DNA of 64,000 bases, from assembly GCA_019749915.1 (NCBI GenBank), contig JAIEPE010000002.1, positions 1-64,000 of the forward strand, written 5' to 3'. A program made the position numbers and the translations under genes. Shown here piece by piece: positions 35,909 to 44,369 of this stretch. Each line of letters starts with the position of its first letter. The stretch's first letter is position 1. Under the pieces are notes generated by a model. The model was given only the letters and a program-made list of their open reading frames with translations. It was not told the DNA's origin and did no database searches. Origin of the DNA: Alphaproteobacteria bacterium. Its GTDB lineage: Bacteria; Pseudomonadota; Alphaproteobacteria; UBA9655.

Positions 35909-36044
35909 TTTGACTTCACAAATTCTCGATTAAATAAGAAAAGTTAACATTCCCAAAATTTGAAAGTCAAAGAGGTGAATTGACGATCCTCAAACAAAGT
36001 CTTACACTTATAAGAATAACACTCAAACGTAAGGAACTCAAACC

Positions 36045-36362
36045 ATGGGTATTTTAAAAATTACCGACCAAAGCTTTAATTCAGATGTTATGAAATCTGA
36101 CAAGCCTGTTCTCGTTGACTTTTGGGCAGAGTGGTGTGGCCCCTGCCGGATGATTGCTCCTATTTTAGAAGAAGTCGCGGAAGAATTAGGAGACACGGCT
36201 GTTATTTCCAAATTGAACATTGATGAAAACCCTGAAACACCCGCCCTTTTGGGCGTTCGTTCCATCCCTACTCTTATGATATTTAAGGATGGAAAAATGG
36301 TAGGAACAAAAGTAGGTGTGCAATCGAAAGCCGCTCTTATTGATTGGGTTAAATCCGTCTAG
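36045..36362 (+). CDS. trxA: Thioredoxin
   Basis: A 105-residue thioredoxin with active site WCGPCR, the preceding VDFWAEW, and the cis-Pro loop SIPTLMIFKDG. Cytoplasmic dithiol reductant. AAGGA lies 9 bases upstream. The next gene begins 3 bases after the stop, so they are probably co-transcribed. Confidence 0.95.
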   Translation: MGILKITDQSFNSDVMKSDKPVLVDFWAEWCGPCRMIAPILEEVAEELGDTAVISKLNIDENPETPALLGVRSIPTLMIFKDGKMVGTKVGVQSKAALIDWVKSV

Positions 36363-36365
36363 GAC

Positions 36366-37178
36366 ATGTATCTTGCCATCCTACGCTATAAAGTCCCTGA
36401 GGGAGAAATTGAACGCTACCGTTCAGATCACATTGATTTTTTAAAAAAAGGGTATGAAAGAGGCGATTTTATTGTCTCAGGAAAAATGTTTAATGGTAAG
36501 GGAGGCGTTATCCTTTCTCCCTTAACCCGCAGAGGCAACTTTGAACAGCTCTTGAAAGAAGATCCTTTTAAGATTCATGATCTTGCTACCTATGAAATCA
36601 TTGGCTTTGATCCCTCCCGCTTTCATCCCGATTTTACACCCTTTATAAGAGAGCGTGAGAAAGAAACCATTGAACTTCATCCCTACAAACCTGAGTGGGA
36701 AAAAAGTTTTCAGGATGAAGCCAAGGCTCTAAAAGAGATTTTTGGAAAGAACCTGCTTGAAATTCACCACATTGGCAGTACTGCCATTCCAGGCACTGTG
36801 GCCAAACCCATCATCGATATCCTTCCTGTTGTGGAAAAAATCGAGGATGTGGACAAACTCACCCCTGCTTTTGAAAAGTTAGGGTATACCGTAAGAGGCG
36901 AATTTGGCATGCCGGGACGCCGTTTTTTCATAAAAACTAAGGATGGGAAACGATATTTTAACGTCCATGTGTTCCAAGAAGGGCATCCTGATATCGAACG
37001 CCACCTTAGATTCCGTAATCATATGCGCACCCATTCTGAAGATGCAAAGGCTTACTCTGACCTGAAAAAGAAGTTAATTGCCGACGCTCCTGATGATATG
37101 GAAAAATACAGTTGGGGCAAAGAAGATTTTGTAAAAGCCATTGAATTAAGAGCCTTTTTATGGCGCACGCCTGAATAA
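36366..37178 (+). CDS. YciI-like domain fused to GrpB-family nucleotidyltransferase-like domain
   Basis: A 270-residue fusion. Residues about 1-90 are a YciI/EthD-type ferredoxin-fold domain (YLAILRYKVP, RSDHIDFLKKGYERGDFIVSGK and DPFKIHDLATYEIIGFD). Residues about 100-270 are a GrpB/UPF0157 domain (LHPYKPEWEKSF, IHHIGSTAIPGTVAKPIIDILPVV, NVHVFQEG and HLRFRNHMRTH). GrpB belongs to the nucleotidyltransferase fold and elsewhere is fused to dephospho-CoA kinase. The junction contains no stop or frame change. Neither part has a settled reaction. Confidence 0.8.
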   Translation: MYLAILRYKVPEGEIERYRSDHIDFLKKGYERGDFIVSGKMFNGKGGVILSPLTRRGNFEQLLKEDPFKIHDLATYEIIGFDPSRFHPDFTPFIREREKETIELHPYKPEWEKSFQDEAKALKEIFGKNLLEIHHIGSTAIPGTVAKPIIDILPVVEKIEDVDKLTPAFEKLGYTVRGEFGMPGRRFFIKTKDGKRYFNVHVFQEGHPDIERHLRFRNHMRTHSEDAKAYSDLKKKLIADAPDDMEKYSWGKEDFVKAIELRAFLWRTPE

Positions 37179-37340
37179 ATTTTTGAAACATTTGCGGGCT
37201 TAAGCTTTCTGTCTCCTCAAGATTCTGACCATTCCTTTGTTCTTTTTTTTAAGAATGGAAGTTTATCAATTTTTTATACTTCTCTTAAGATAATTTTATC
37301 ATATATACTAACTCTAAGCAGTTTAAAGAAAGAGTATATA

Positions 37341-38900
37341 ATGGTCCAGAAACTTATTTTTTTAGTAATTTGCCTATTTTATTTTCCACATTTTTGTAAT
37401 GCATTCGCAGGTGACAAGGAGAGCCCCATAGTAGCTGTAAAGCACCATATTCCTTCGCGATACGCTACTCGGCATGGTGATCTTGCATCTGAGCTTGCGG
37501 AAGACCCGCTAATTATAAGCGATAATCCAAAAATTTATCTTCACGCCATCCTATTGGCTTTAGGAGAGAAATGTTTAGAAGCCTCTAAAATGATTCTCTC
37601 TTGTGCTCCCAAAGCTGCTCTGAAATTTTTGCCTGATTGCTACTCTCCCATTGCGGCTGATGAAAATCACTTAGTGCTTTATGACCATCTTACAAACACA
37701 ACTTCACCTTTTCCTCGGATTGAAATAAAAAAAGACTTACTCCTGCTTGCTTTATCTTATGCTGAGGCCTCGGATAGGTGTTTACCTCGTGAAATCAAAC
37801 TTAGGATTTCTCGCTCTGAGCGTCTAAAAGATGCTATTTTTATTGCTTGTGCTGATTCATTCGAAGTGGCAGCGCATCATGAAATAAGGCCTTTCAAATT
37901 CTCAACTGAGTCAAGAGAAGCCCTTGCCCCTTATTGCCTTTATTACAAAAATCTCTATGAGGGATTAGTAAACAAAGAGCAATCCTACACAGAATTTTTA
38001 GCTGGTCTTAAATATCTGATGGAAAACGCTGTCATTCTAAGACCAACACCTGACCGTCATATTGATTTCGAGAAGCTTCCTCTGAGAAGTTTGCTCGAAG
38101 ATTATATTAGGTTAAAAGACTCTTGGACGCAGCGATACAAAGCTGTTACTGAACCTGAAAAATGGCTTTCTCCCCCCTCCCTCGCAAAGCTTAAACAGCA
38201 AGTTGACAAAAGTTTTGAAAAGATCGTTCAATTTGATCTTAAAATGCTCAGCCAACAAGTCAGCATTTTACAAGCTATCAATACTCAACTTAAGGAGTGT
38301 GTAAGCACCTATCAAGGAAAACTCCTTGCCTTAAGGTTATCAAGTAGTAATTCACATTTTAAACCAACAGCTATTCTCTCTATCGAATCAACACCCAACG
38401 TTATTGAAAATGTGAGAGTATTTATTGAAGGAAATTACTCCTGTTTTGCAGAAGCTTATCGTGAAAGAATAACGAGACTTTATTCGCTTGTTGGAACGCT
38501 CAAAGCTACCGAAAGTCCTCTGGCTATTCCCAATTTTCAAAATATTATAGTCGAAGGACCACATTTTGATCCCAGTTCATTTGTTGAAGTTGGGAAACAG
38601 CTTGAACAAATCAGAAATGACTTTAGACTCTTGGCTCATGATCTTAAGGAGCGTGAGCTAACTTCACTTTCAGGTACAACACCTCTTCCACGGGCATCAA
38701 AATCCAAGAGCACTACTTTTTTTTGGCGACAGAGGTATACTCCTTCACAAACTCATCTTGGATCCACCAGCACCCCATCAATAAGCCACTCTATTAGTAC
38801 AATCACCAGCACAAGCTCAAGCGAAGACGAAGCCACTCTCTCCCCTCAAGCGAGTCCTACCCCCACAACAAGTAGTAGTAATTCCCAAGGAACGTCCTGA
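37341..38900 (+). CDS. Large exported protein of unknown function with Ser/Thr-rich tail
   Basis: 519 residues with a Sec signal (VICLFYFPHFCNAFA). The mature body (about 30-440) is mostly helical with scattered Cys, and coiled-coil-like stretches lie around 280-320. The tail from about 445 is rich in Ser/Thr/Pro and disordered. Inside the tail, SQTHLGS...SIS matches SQIQLGS...SIS at the C terminus of the kinase-like protein at 41157 (44 aligned bases, 9 differences). I recognise no family. It may be an exported host-interaction protein. Confidence 0.6.
   Translation: MVQKLIFLVICLFYFPHFCNAFAGDKESPIVAVKHHIPSRYATRHGDLASELAEDPLIISDNPKIYLHAILLALGEKCLEASKMILSCAPKAALKFLPDCYSPIAADENHLVLYDHLTNTTSPFPRIEIKKDLLLLALSYAEASDRCLPREIKLRISRSERLKDAIFIACADSFEVAAHHEIRPFKFSTESREALAPYCLYYKNLYEGLVNKEQSYTEFLAGLKYLMENAVILRPTPDRHIDFEKLPLRSLLEDYIRLKDSWTQRYKAVTEPEKWLSPPSLAKLKQQVDKSFEKIVQFDLKMLSQQVSILQAINTQLKECVSTYQGKLLALRLSSSNSHFKPTAILSIESTPNVIENVRVFIEGNYSCFAEAYRERITRLYSLVGTLKATESPLAIPNFQNIIVEGPHFDPSSFVEVGKQLEQIRNDFRLLAHDLKERELTSLSGTTPLPRASKSKSTTFFWRQRYTPSQTHLGSTSTPSISHSISTITSTSSSEDEATLSPQASPTPTTSSSNSQGTS
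38742..38785 (+). repeat. Shared C-terminal tail segment, copy 1
   Basis: These 44 coding bases match 42168-42211 in the same reading frame with 35 identical positions. They encode PSQTHLGS followed by a Thr/Ser stretch ending SIS. The match stops outside this segment. Confidence 0.7.
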
Positions 38901-39010
38901 GCTATACAGTGTAGTAGGCAACTCTTCCTAAGCTAAAAAGTGAAAAAATTCATCGGAATTCAGAAGAAATTAGGAAGAACACCTCCTTAGCACCTGACAA
39001 ATTTTTTCGT

Positions 39011-39163
39011 CGTCATTACGAGCCCACGCAGTGGGCGCTGCAATCCATGGATTCATTGGAAATATGGATTGCTTCGTCGGGTCTTCGACCCTTCTCGCAA
39101 TGACGAAAAAACGTGATTTTCCTTAGTGTGTAAAAATTCGTCAGGTGGTGAGGAACACCTCAT
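39011..39163 (-). repeat. CGTCATTGCGAG-family repeat with terminator-like extension
   Basis: The bipartite element occupies 39011-39105, with hairpins CCCAC/GTGGG and GGGTC/GACCC. On the minus strand 39064-39163 reads as AGGTG/CACCT hairpin, T run, AAGGAAAATCACGTTTTTT and one repeat arm, the same series as 16464-16562. CACCTGAC at 38990 and GTCAGGTG at 39139 extend the outer palindrome. It starts at the stop codon of the minus-strand gene at 39165 and lies between converging genes. Confidence 0.75.
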
Positions 39164-39164
39164 A

Positions 39165-40685
39165 CTATTTCCCAAAAATAAAAACCTTACCTGTTTGGCC
39201 TTCTTCAGCTTTTGTAGAAAGCACTTTTATTTGTTCTGGGTTTATGCCCATTTCAACCAGAAGATTTTTGACATCTTGCCCTTTTTCCGCGTCACCAACA
39301 CTTATTATTTCAATGACATCCGTTGGCTGTCTGAGCCCTCTTTTTGCTGCCGAGAAAAGAGTCCACTTTTGACGTCTCGCATCTTGGTTAGGCTCTAAAA
39401 CCCCTAAGGGGGATCGGTTATTAATAACGTCTGCATCACTGGAAGACACAGTTTCATTTTTTTCGTGATCCCGTAAAGGAAGGGGGGTTTTTTCTTCTTC
39501 CCCTAAAGGAGGCGTCCCTTCTTCAGGTAAAGGTTGAACTTTTGGACGAGACGGAACGGTTACTTTAGGAAGAGGCTTATCCTCATGAGTACTTGGAGCA
39601 ACCGATGGGGAAGGGGCTTTCTTTGAGGAAGGTTCTAACAGAGGTGTTGGCTGAGTCTGAGGTTGGGGTTGAGGCAAAGGAGGTAATGACTCGGGTTTTG
39701 ATTCGAGTTCTTTTTTCAGGGGAGGTTGGGCGACCGCCTTTTCAGAAGGTGGGGCAGAAGGCTGCAAAGGCTCAGAATTTAATACCGACTCCTCTGAATG
39801 AAGTCTATTTTTCGGTTGTGGTTTCCCATGTGCTGATTTTAAGCGAGAAGGATGCTTTTGCGAATGTTTGTGGTGAGGGTGTCCTTCTTCATGAGGAGGG
39901 AACACAGGAAGGGATTCTGGCTTAGGGAAAACAGATTCTATGACCAAGCCCTGCGAAGGTAAAGTAAGATGCCCTTTATCAATAGCAGAAGAAAGGGTTG
40001 CGAACCGAACGCGCTCTGCCGTCAGCCACTCATTTTGTCGTTGAGTGTTCGTATTGATAATACTTAATATTTGAGAAATAGTTCCTTCAAGTTGCTTCAA
40101 CACTCCTGACATTAATAGAAGGTTGGCATGGTCTTCATCTACAGCTCCTGGAAGCTGAAGAGTGGTTTGGATATTAGAACTTACAGCTTTAACTTGTTGA
40201 GAAGCTTCTGAAAAACCCGTAATCAAGCCATTCATGGTTCCAATTGTATGAGCGATTTGATCAAGCTGTTGTAAAGCCCGATTACGAATCTCCACCAACT
40301 TTGGGTTGGCAGGGGTAGTTCCCGGCTGAAGTTTAGCTTCAATCTCACCTGTGGCTGTATAATACCTGTTTATTTCAGCAATAGCCTTTTCGTAAAGTTC
40401 ACGCGTTGATTGAGTCAAAGAAGCCGATTTTATTTCAACACCCTGAAGCGCTTTCTTAAGTTCAGCAACCTTTGCTCCTACAGAAGTCCCTGTGGGATTA
40501 ACAGGTTCTACATCCGCAGCAATTGAAGGGAGTGCATAACGAGCGATGGCTAACCCAGGAACTTGCGGATCGTCACCTTTGGCGCGCTCTCCCCCCAAAC
40601 AAATAAAAGCCACCGTCATTGTGGAAGATAAAAAGGCAAAGTTAGGAAAAGCAAAAAAAGAGATTTTATAAGCTTTCTGTTTCAT
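39165..40685 (-). CDS. Exported Pro-rich protein of unknown function
   Basis: 506 residues. An N-terminal hydrophobic segment (FAFLSSTMTVAFICLGG) acts as signal or anchor. Residues about 60-240 form a helical, coiled-coil-like region (VAELKKALQGVE, LQQLDQIAHTIGTMNGLI). Residues about 260-420 are Pro/Lys/Glu-rich and disordered. The last ~75 residues form a compact domain (DVIEIISVGDAEKGQDVKNLLVEMGINPEQI) whose strand-helix pattern recalls the OmpA C-terminal half. A wall-spanning envelope protein is plausible. No firm family. Confidence 0.55.
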   Translation of the reverse strand: MKQKAYKISFFAFPNFAFLSSTMTVAFICLGGERAKGDDPQVPGLAIARYALPSIAADVEPVNPTGTSVGAKVAELKKALQGVEIKSASLTQSTRELYEKAIAEINRYYTATGEIEAKLQPGTTPANPKLVEIRNRALQQLDQIAHTIGTMNGLITGFSEASQQVKAVSSNIQTTLQLPGAVDEDHANLLLMSGVLKQLEGTISQILSIINTNTQRQNEWLTAERVRFATLSSAIDKGHLTLPSQGLVIESVFPKPESLPVFPPHEEGHPHHKHSQKHPSRLKSAHGKPQPKNRLHSEESVLNSEPLQPSAPPSEKAVAQPPLKKELESKPESLPPLPQPQPQTQPTPLLEPSSKKAPSPSVAPSTHEDKPLPKVTVPSRPKVQPLPEEGTPPLGEEEKTPLPLRDHEKNETVSSSDADVINNRSPLGVLEPNQDARRQKWTLFSAAKRGLRQPTDVIEIISVGDAEKGQDVKNLLVEMGINPEQIKVLSTKAEEGQTGKVFIFGK

Positions 40686-41156
40686 AGGTGAGCCTCAACT
40701 CAATTTTTTTAAAGTTTTAAGCAATTACATTTAAACAAGTCATAACTTTTGAAATAGAATCTGGCAAGTTCTATTGTCACGTTTTTATGGATAAAGGGGA
40801 TAACAATTGCTGACAAAGCCACAATCATAGCCCTTATAGAGAACATTTGCGGTAACCAAGACACCTCAACCCACCTATCAAATATAATCAGCTATGGAAT
40901 TAGGATATTTCCACATAAAGGGCGAGACTTTGCTGATGGATGTTTTACCACATAAAAGTCCAAAAACCATGAAGAGTAACGTTCTCTTTCTTGACAAATG
41001 AAGTAAAAAGTGCATTGATAATTTCTTAAGGAGTGGGTTTAGTTTTTTCATTTTGTAATCCTTCTTTTTGCAGAAATTAATTGCAAAATATAAACTTATT
41101 TCTTTTTACTTCTCAATCAACGGGTAGGGAGCTACTTTTTATTTTTAAGGTTTTTT
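40686..41156. promoter_or_regulatory. Divergent AT-rich promoter region
   Basis: These 471 bases have no gene. On the plus strand TTGACA at 40991-40996 and TTGATA at 41015-41020, 18 bases apart, form the best promoter candidate, about 135 bases before the kinase-like gene. The minus-strand gene at 40685 starts from the other side. No other feature is supportable. Confidence 0.45.
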
Positions 41157-42230
41157 ATGGGCACTCGATATCTATTTTTAATTATTGTTTATCTTACTTT
41201 TTTCTCGGCTTGCAAGAGCGTTGCAGACCCGTATACAATTTATGAAAAGGAAGATTTTTCCCCAGCCTCAGATGATCCTTGGAAGGCTCATCCTATCAAA
41301 ACATTATCGCCTGAATTCAAGAAACAACTCTATGAAACCAATAGAACCCATTACTTAAATGAAGACGAATTTCATGAAGCAATAAATATGAATACTGAAA
41401 TGAGTGCAGAAAAACACAAAATCAAAAAAATAGGCAATTTTAATTTCAGAACAACATTAAGAATTGGCAGTGGAGACGAAGGAAATGTTTATTTAGCTCA
41501 ACACATCCCGTCAGGGGTATACGCAGCTATAAAAATGACAACAGTTTATGGCGAAGCTGAAAATGATCTTGAATATCTTGCTCTCAAAAATCTTGAGCGG
41601 CTATATGGGTGTTATGTTGAAAATACAACAATGTCTTTGTGTATGCCCCTGATCACGGGGAGAAACGTATTGCCATATACATCTTATCCATCTCAAGAGC
41701 GTGTGAAGACTTTATTGGGCGTTACACTTACTGAGGAAAAAGAGATCATATACAATAATTGGAACCTTAATGTTCATCTTATGCAAACCTTTCTTGATGA
41801 GTTTGAGTATTGTTCTCGTAAAGGAACCTGCTCAGATGGGGCCCCTCAAAACATCTTGGTTACTGAAGATTCGCAAATTGTCTTCGTTGACCAAACAGCA
41901 TGTACCCCAACTCCTCCTGAGGCAAGGATTATCCACGAAAGCCTCACTTTTTTTCATTATTTTCTTGGCCTTGCTCCTTTTCGTAAAAAAGAGAGAAAAA
42001 GATTTGAATTGAGAGAAGATATCAAATTTCCTCCTCCTGTCAGAGAGTTCAACAAGATTGTCGTAAATGCTATGAACGCATCAGAACCTATCTACACCTT
42101 AGCTCAAGTTAAGGAGACCTTTTCTAAATTTAAGATTGATATGGAATCCTACTTTCTAGGGCTCCCTCATTCGCAAATTCAACTTGGATCCGGCGACACC
42201 CAATCAATAAGTAGCAGCAGTAGTTCTTAA
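41157..42230 (+). CDS. Lipoprotein with eukaryotic-like protein kinase fold
   Basis: 357 residues. The signal ends in a lipobox (TFFSAC, Cys19). From about residue 98 the protein kinase landmarks appear in order: Gly-rich loop IGSGDEGNVYLA (103-114), Lys126 in YAAIKM, an acidic alpha-C stretch (134-140), a catalytic loop DGAPQNILV with D227 and N232 (family DxKPxN), and VDQT with D245 in the DFG position. The His of HRD is replaced (CSD). The Ser-rich C terminus shares a segment with the protein at 37341. It could be an exported kinase or a degenerate pseudokinase; membrane side and target are unknown. Confidence 0.65.
   Translation: MGTRYLFLIIVYLTFFSACKSVADPYTIYEKEDFSPASDDPWKAHPIKTLSPEFKKQLYETNRTHYLNEDEFHEAINMNTEMSAEKHKIKKIGNFNFRTTLRIGSGDEGNVYLAQHIPSGVYAAIKMTTVYGEAENDLEYLALKNLERLYGCYVENTTMSLCMPLITGRNVLPYTSYPSQERVKTLLGVTLTEEKEIIYNNWNLNVHLMQTFLDEFEYCSRKGTCSDGAPQNILVTEDSQIVFVDQTACTPTPPEARIIHESLTFFHYFLGLAPFRKKERKRFELREDIKFPPPVREFNKIVVNAMNASEPIYTLAQVKETFSKFKIDMESYFLGLPHSQIQLGSGDTQSISSSSSS
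42168..42211 (+). repeat. Shared C-terminal tail segment, copy 2
   Basis: Counterpart of 38742-38785. It encodes HSQIQLGSGDTQSIS, followed by six Ser codons and the stop. Both copies use the same frame, and the differences include third-base changes. Confidence 0.7.
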
Positions 42231-42390
42231 GAGAACAGTTTTTTTAGCTTTTAAAAAAGGAAAGAGTTCATCGAGACTGCATGTGAGTGTATCCTACTTT
42301 TTTGTTAGTTTTCTTTTAAAGAAAATATAATAAAGGAATAGCCATTAAGCGGATTATTCTCTAACATTCTCTAAATTTATGGAGAAAAAA

Positions 42391-43218
42391 ATGTTCAAGG
42401 ATAAATCACACCTTAAGGAAATCATTGAAAAAGCATGGAATGAAAGGGATGCTCTTTCGCCCGCAACGACGGGGGAAATACCTGAAGCTGTACGCGAAAT
42501 CCTCTTTGAATTAGATGGTGGAGAACTACGGGTTGCTGAAAAAACACAATTGGGGTGGAGAGTTAATGAATGGGTAAAAAAAGCCATTCTCCTCTCCTTT
42601 CGTTTGAATGACTCCTTTCTCATGAACCACGCCTATTGTCCGGCTTACGACAAAGTTCCTTTAAAGTTTGAAGAATGGACGGAAGAGCAATTTCGACTCT
42701 CGGGATTTCGTCTCGTTCCCGGGGGGATCGTGCGTTATTCCGCTTATATTGCACCTGGTGCCGTCATTATGCCCTCCTTTATCAATGTGGGAGCCTATAT
42801 CGATGAGGGTACCATGATTGATTCTGCTGTCCGCGTTGGCTCATGTGCTCAGATAGGAAAGAACTGTCATCTCTCCGACAATGCGGGGGTGGGAGGGGTT
42901 TTAGAGCCCCTTCAGGCAAATCCCGTTATTATTGAAGACAACTGTTTCATTGGAGCCTGCTGTGAAATTGTTGAGGGAGTTTTTGTAGGGAAAGGCAGCG
43001 TTCTGGGCGCCGGCGTTTTGTTAACCGCTTCAACAAAAATAGTTGACAGAGATACAGGAGAAATCACCTACGGCCGTATTCCTCCTTATTCCGTTGTGGT
43101 TCCAGGTGTTTTACCCGATGAAAACCCATTGAGACCCTCCCTGCAATGTGCGGTGATACTCAAACATGTGGATGAAAAAACCCGTTCAAAAACCACTATC
43201 AATGAGTTACTCCGCTAA
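42391..43218 (+). CDS. dapD: Tetrahydrodipicolinate N-succinyltransferase
   Basis: 275 residues from the ATG at 42391, where GGAG lies 6 bases upstream; the ATG at 42379 has no ribosome site. Left-handed beta-helix hexapeptide repeats ([23 protein letters not shown]) follow an N-terminal helical part. It is the first committed step of the succinylase branch to meso-DAP and lysine. The stop overlaps the dapE start by one base, and dapD-dapE clearly form an operon. Confidence 0.95.
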   Translation: MFKDKSHLKEIIEKAWNERDALSPATTGEIPEAVREILFELDGGELRVAEKTQLGWRVNEWVKKAILLSFRLNDSFLMNHAYCPAYDKVPLKFEEWTEEQFRLSGFRLVPGGIVRYSAYIAPGAVIMPSFINVGAYIDEGTMIDSAVRVGSCAQIGKNCHLSDNAGVGGVLEPLQANPVIIEDNCFIGACCEIVEGVFVGKGSVLGAGVLLTASTKIVDRDTGEITYGRIPPYSVVVPGVLPDENPLRPSLQCAVILKHVDEKTRSKTTINELLR

Positions 43219-44360
43219 TGGATCCTATTAAACTCAGCCAAGATCTCATTCGTTGTCCCAGCATCACCCCCCTCAATGCTGGCGCCCTTGAAATTGTGGA
43301 AAAACACTTGGCCTCTCTTGGCTTTACTTGTGAGCGACTTGATTTTGAAGGCATTGCGAACCTTTATGCTCAAAAAGGAGCCGGACGTCCACGACTTTGT
43401 TTTGCAGGGCACACGGATGTAGTCCCTGTGGGAGCTGAAAATCTTTGGACCGAAAGTCCTTTTGAGGGAACGATTAAGGATGAGCAGCTCTGGGGCCGAG
43501 GTGCTGCGGACATGAAATGTGCTATAGCTGCTTTCCTTTCCGCTCTTTCTGATTTTAAAACAGAGCTTCCCGTTAGCCTTTTGATTACAGGCGATGAGGA
43601 AGGAGAGGCCCTTCACGGAACACAGCGCCTACTTCCCCTATTAGCCGAGCGCAGCCTTATTCCCGACCTTTGCCTGATTGGAGAGCCAACCGCTTTAAAT
43701 GAAGTTGGGGATACCATAAAAATTGGACGACGAGGAAGCATCACAGGACAGCTCACATGTTTTGGTAAGCAAGGTCATATTGCCTACCCTCAAAATACGG
43801 ATAACCCTATTCCGCGCCTCCTAACTTGCCTTCAAGAACTCTACGCTTATCCTTTTGATGAAGGAACAGAGGTGTTCGAGCCCACCCGCTTTGAAACAAC
43901 TTCCATAGACGTCGGTAATTTAGCCACCAATATCATTCCTCAAAAAGTGGAGGCACGATTTGGTATTCGACTCAACACCCTTCAAAAAGCAGAAGAACTT
44001 GCTGAAAAGATAAACTCCCTTTGTCTAAAAACAGGCGGAAAACATGAACTCAAACTTACTATTCATGGAAATGCTTATCTTACAGAAGACAACGAAAAAA
44101 TTCATCGCGTTCAAAAGGCCATTGAAAAAGTAACCGGCGCCCTCCCTGCCCTAAGTACCACAGGCGGCACCACTGATGGACGCTTCATAAGTGCGTATTG
44201 CCCCGTCATTGAGTGCGGCCTCCTTGAAAAAACCATGCATCAAGTGGATGAACATGTTTCCCTTAAGGATATTCACCGCTTGAAAGACATCTATCTCTCA
44301 ATTCTTCAGGACTTCTTGCCAGATTCATCAACTTCTGGTAGGGAGAACTTAACAGATTAA
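43218..44360 (+). CDS. dapE: Succinyl-diaminopimelate desuccinylase
   Basis: A 380-residue M20 metallopeptidase-family enzyme that frees LL-DAP from its succinyl group. Metal ligands appear in CFAGHTDVVPVG, WGRGAADMKCAIAA and GDEEGEALHG. The dimerisation lid follows, and TTGGTTDGRF near the C terminus matches DapE. It is coupled to dapD. Confidence 0.95.
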   Translation: MDPIKLSQDLIRCPSITPLNAGALEIVEKHLASLGFTCERLDFEGIANLYAQKGAGRPRLCFAGHTDVVPVGAENLWTESPFEGTIKDEQLWGRGAADMKCAIAAFLSALSDFKTELPVSLLITGDEEGEALHGTQRLLPLLAERSLIPDLCLIGEPTALNEVGDTIKIGRRGSITGQLTCFGKQGHIAYPQNTDNPIPRLLTCLQELYAYPFDEGTEVFEPTRFETTSIDVGNLATNIIPQKVEARFGIRLNTLQKAEELAEKINSLCLKTGGKHELKLTIHGNAYLTEDNEKIHRVQKAIEKVTGALPALSTTGGTTDGRFISAYCPVIECGLLEKTMHQVDEHVSLKDIHRLKDIYLSILQDFLPDSSTSGRENLTD

Positions 44361-44369
44361 GGAGTCACT

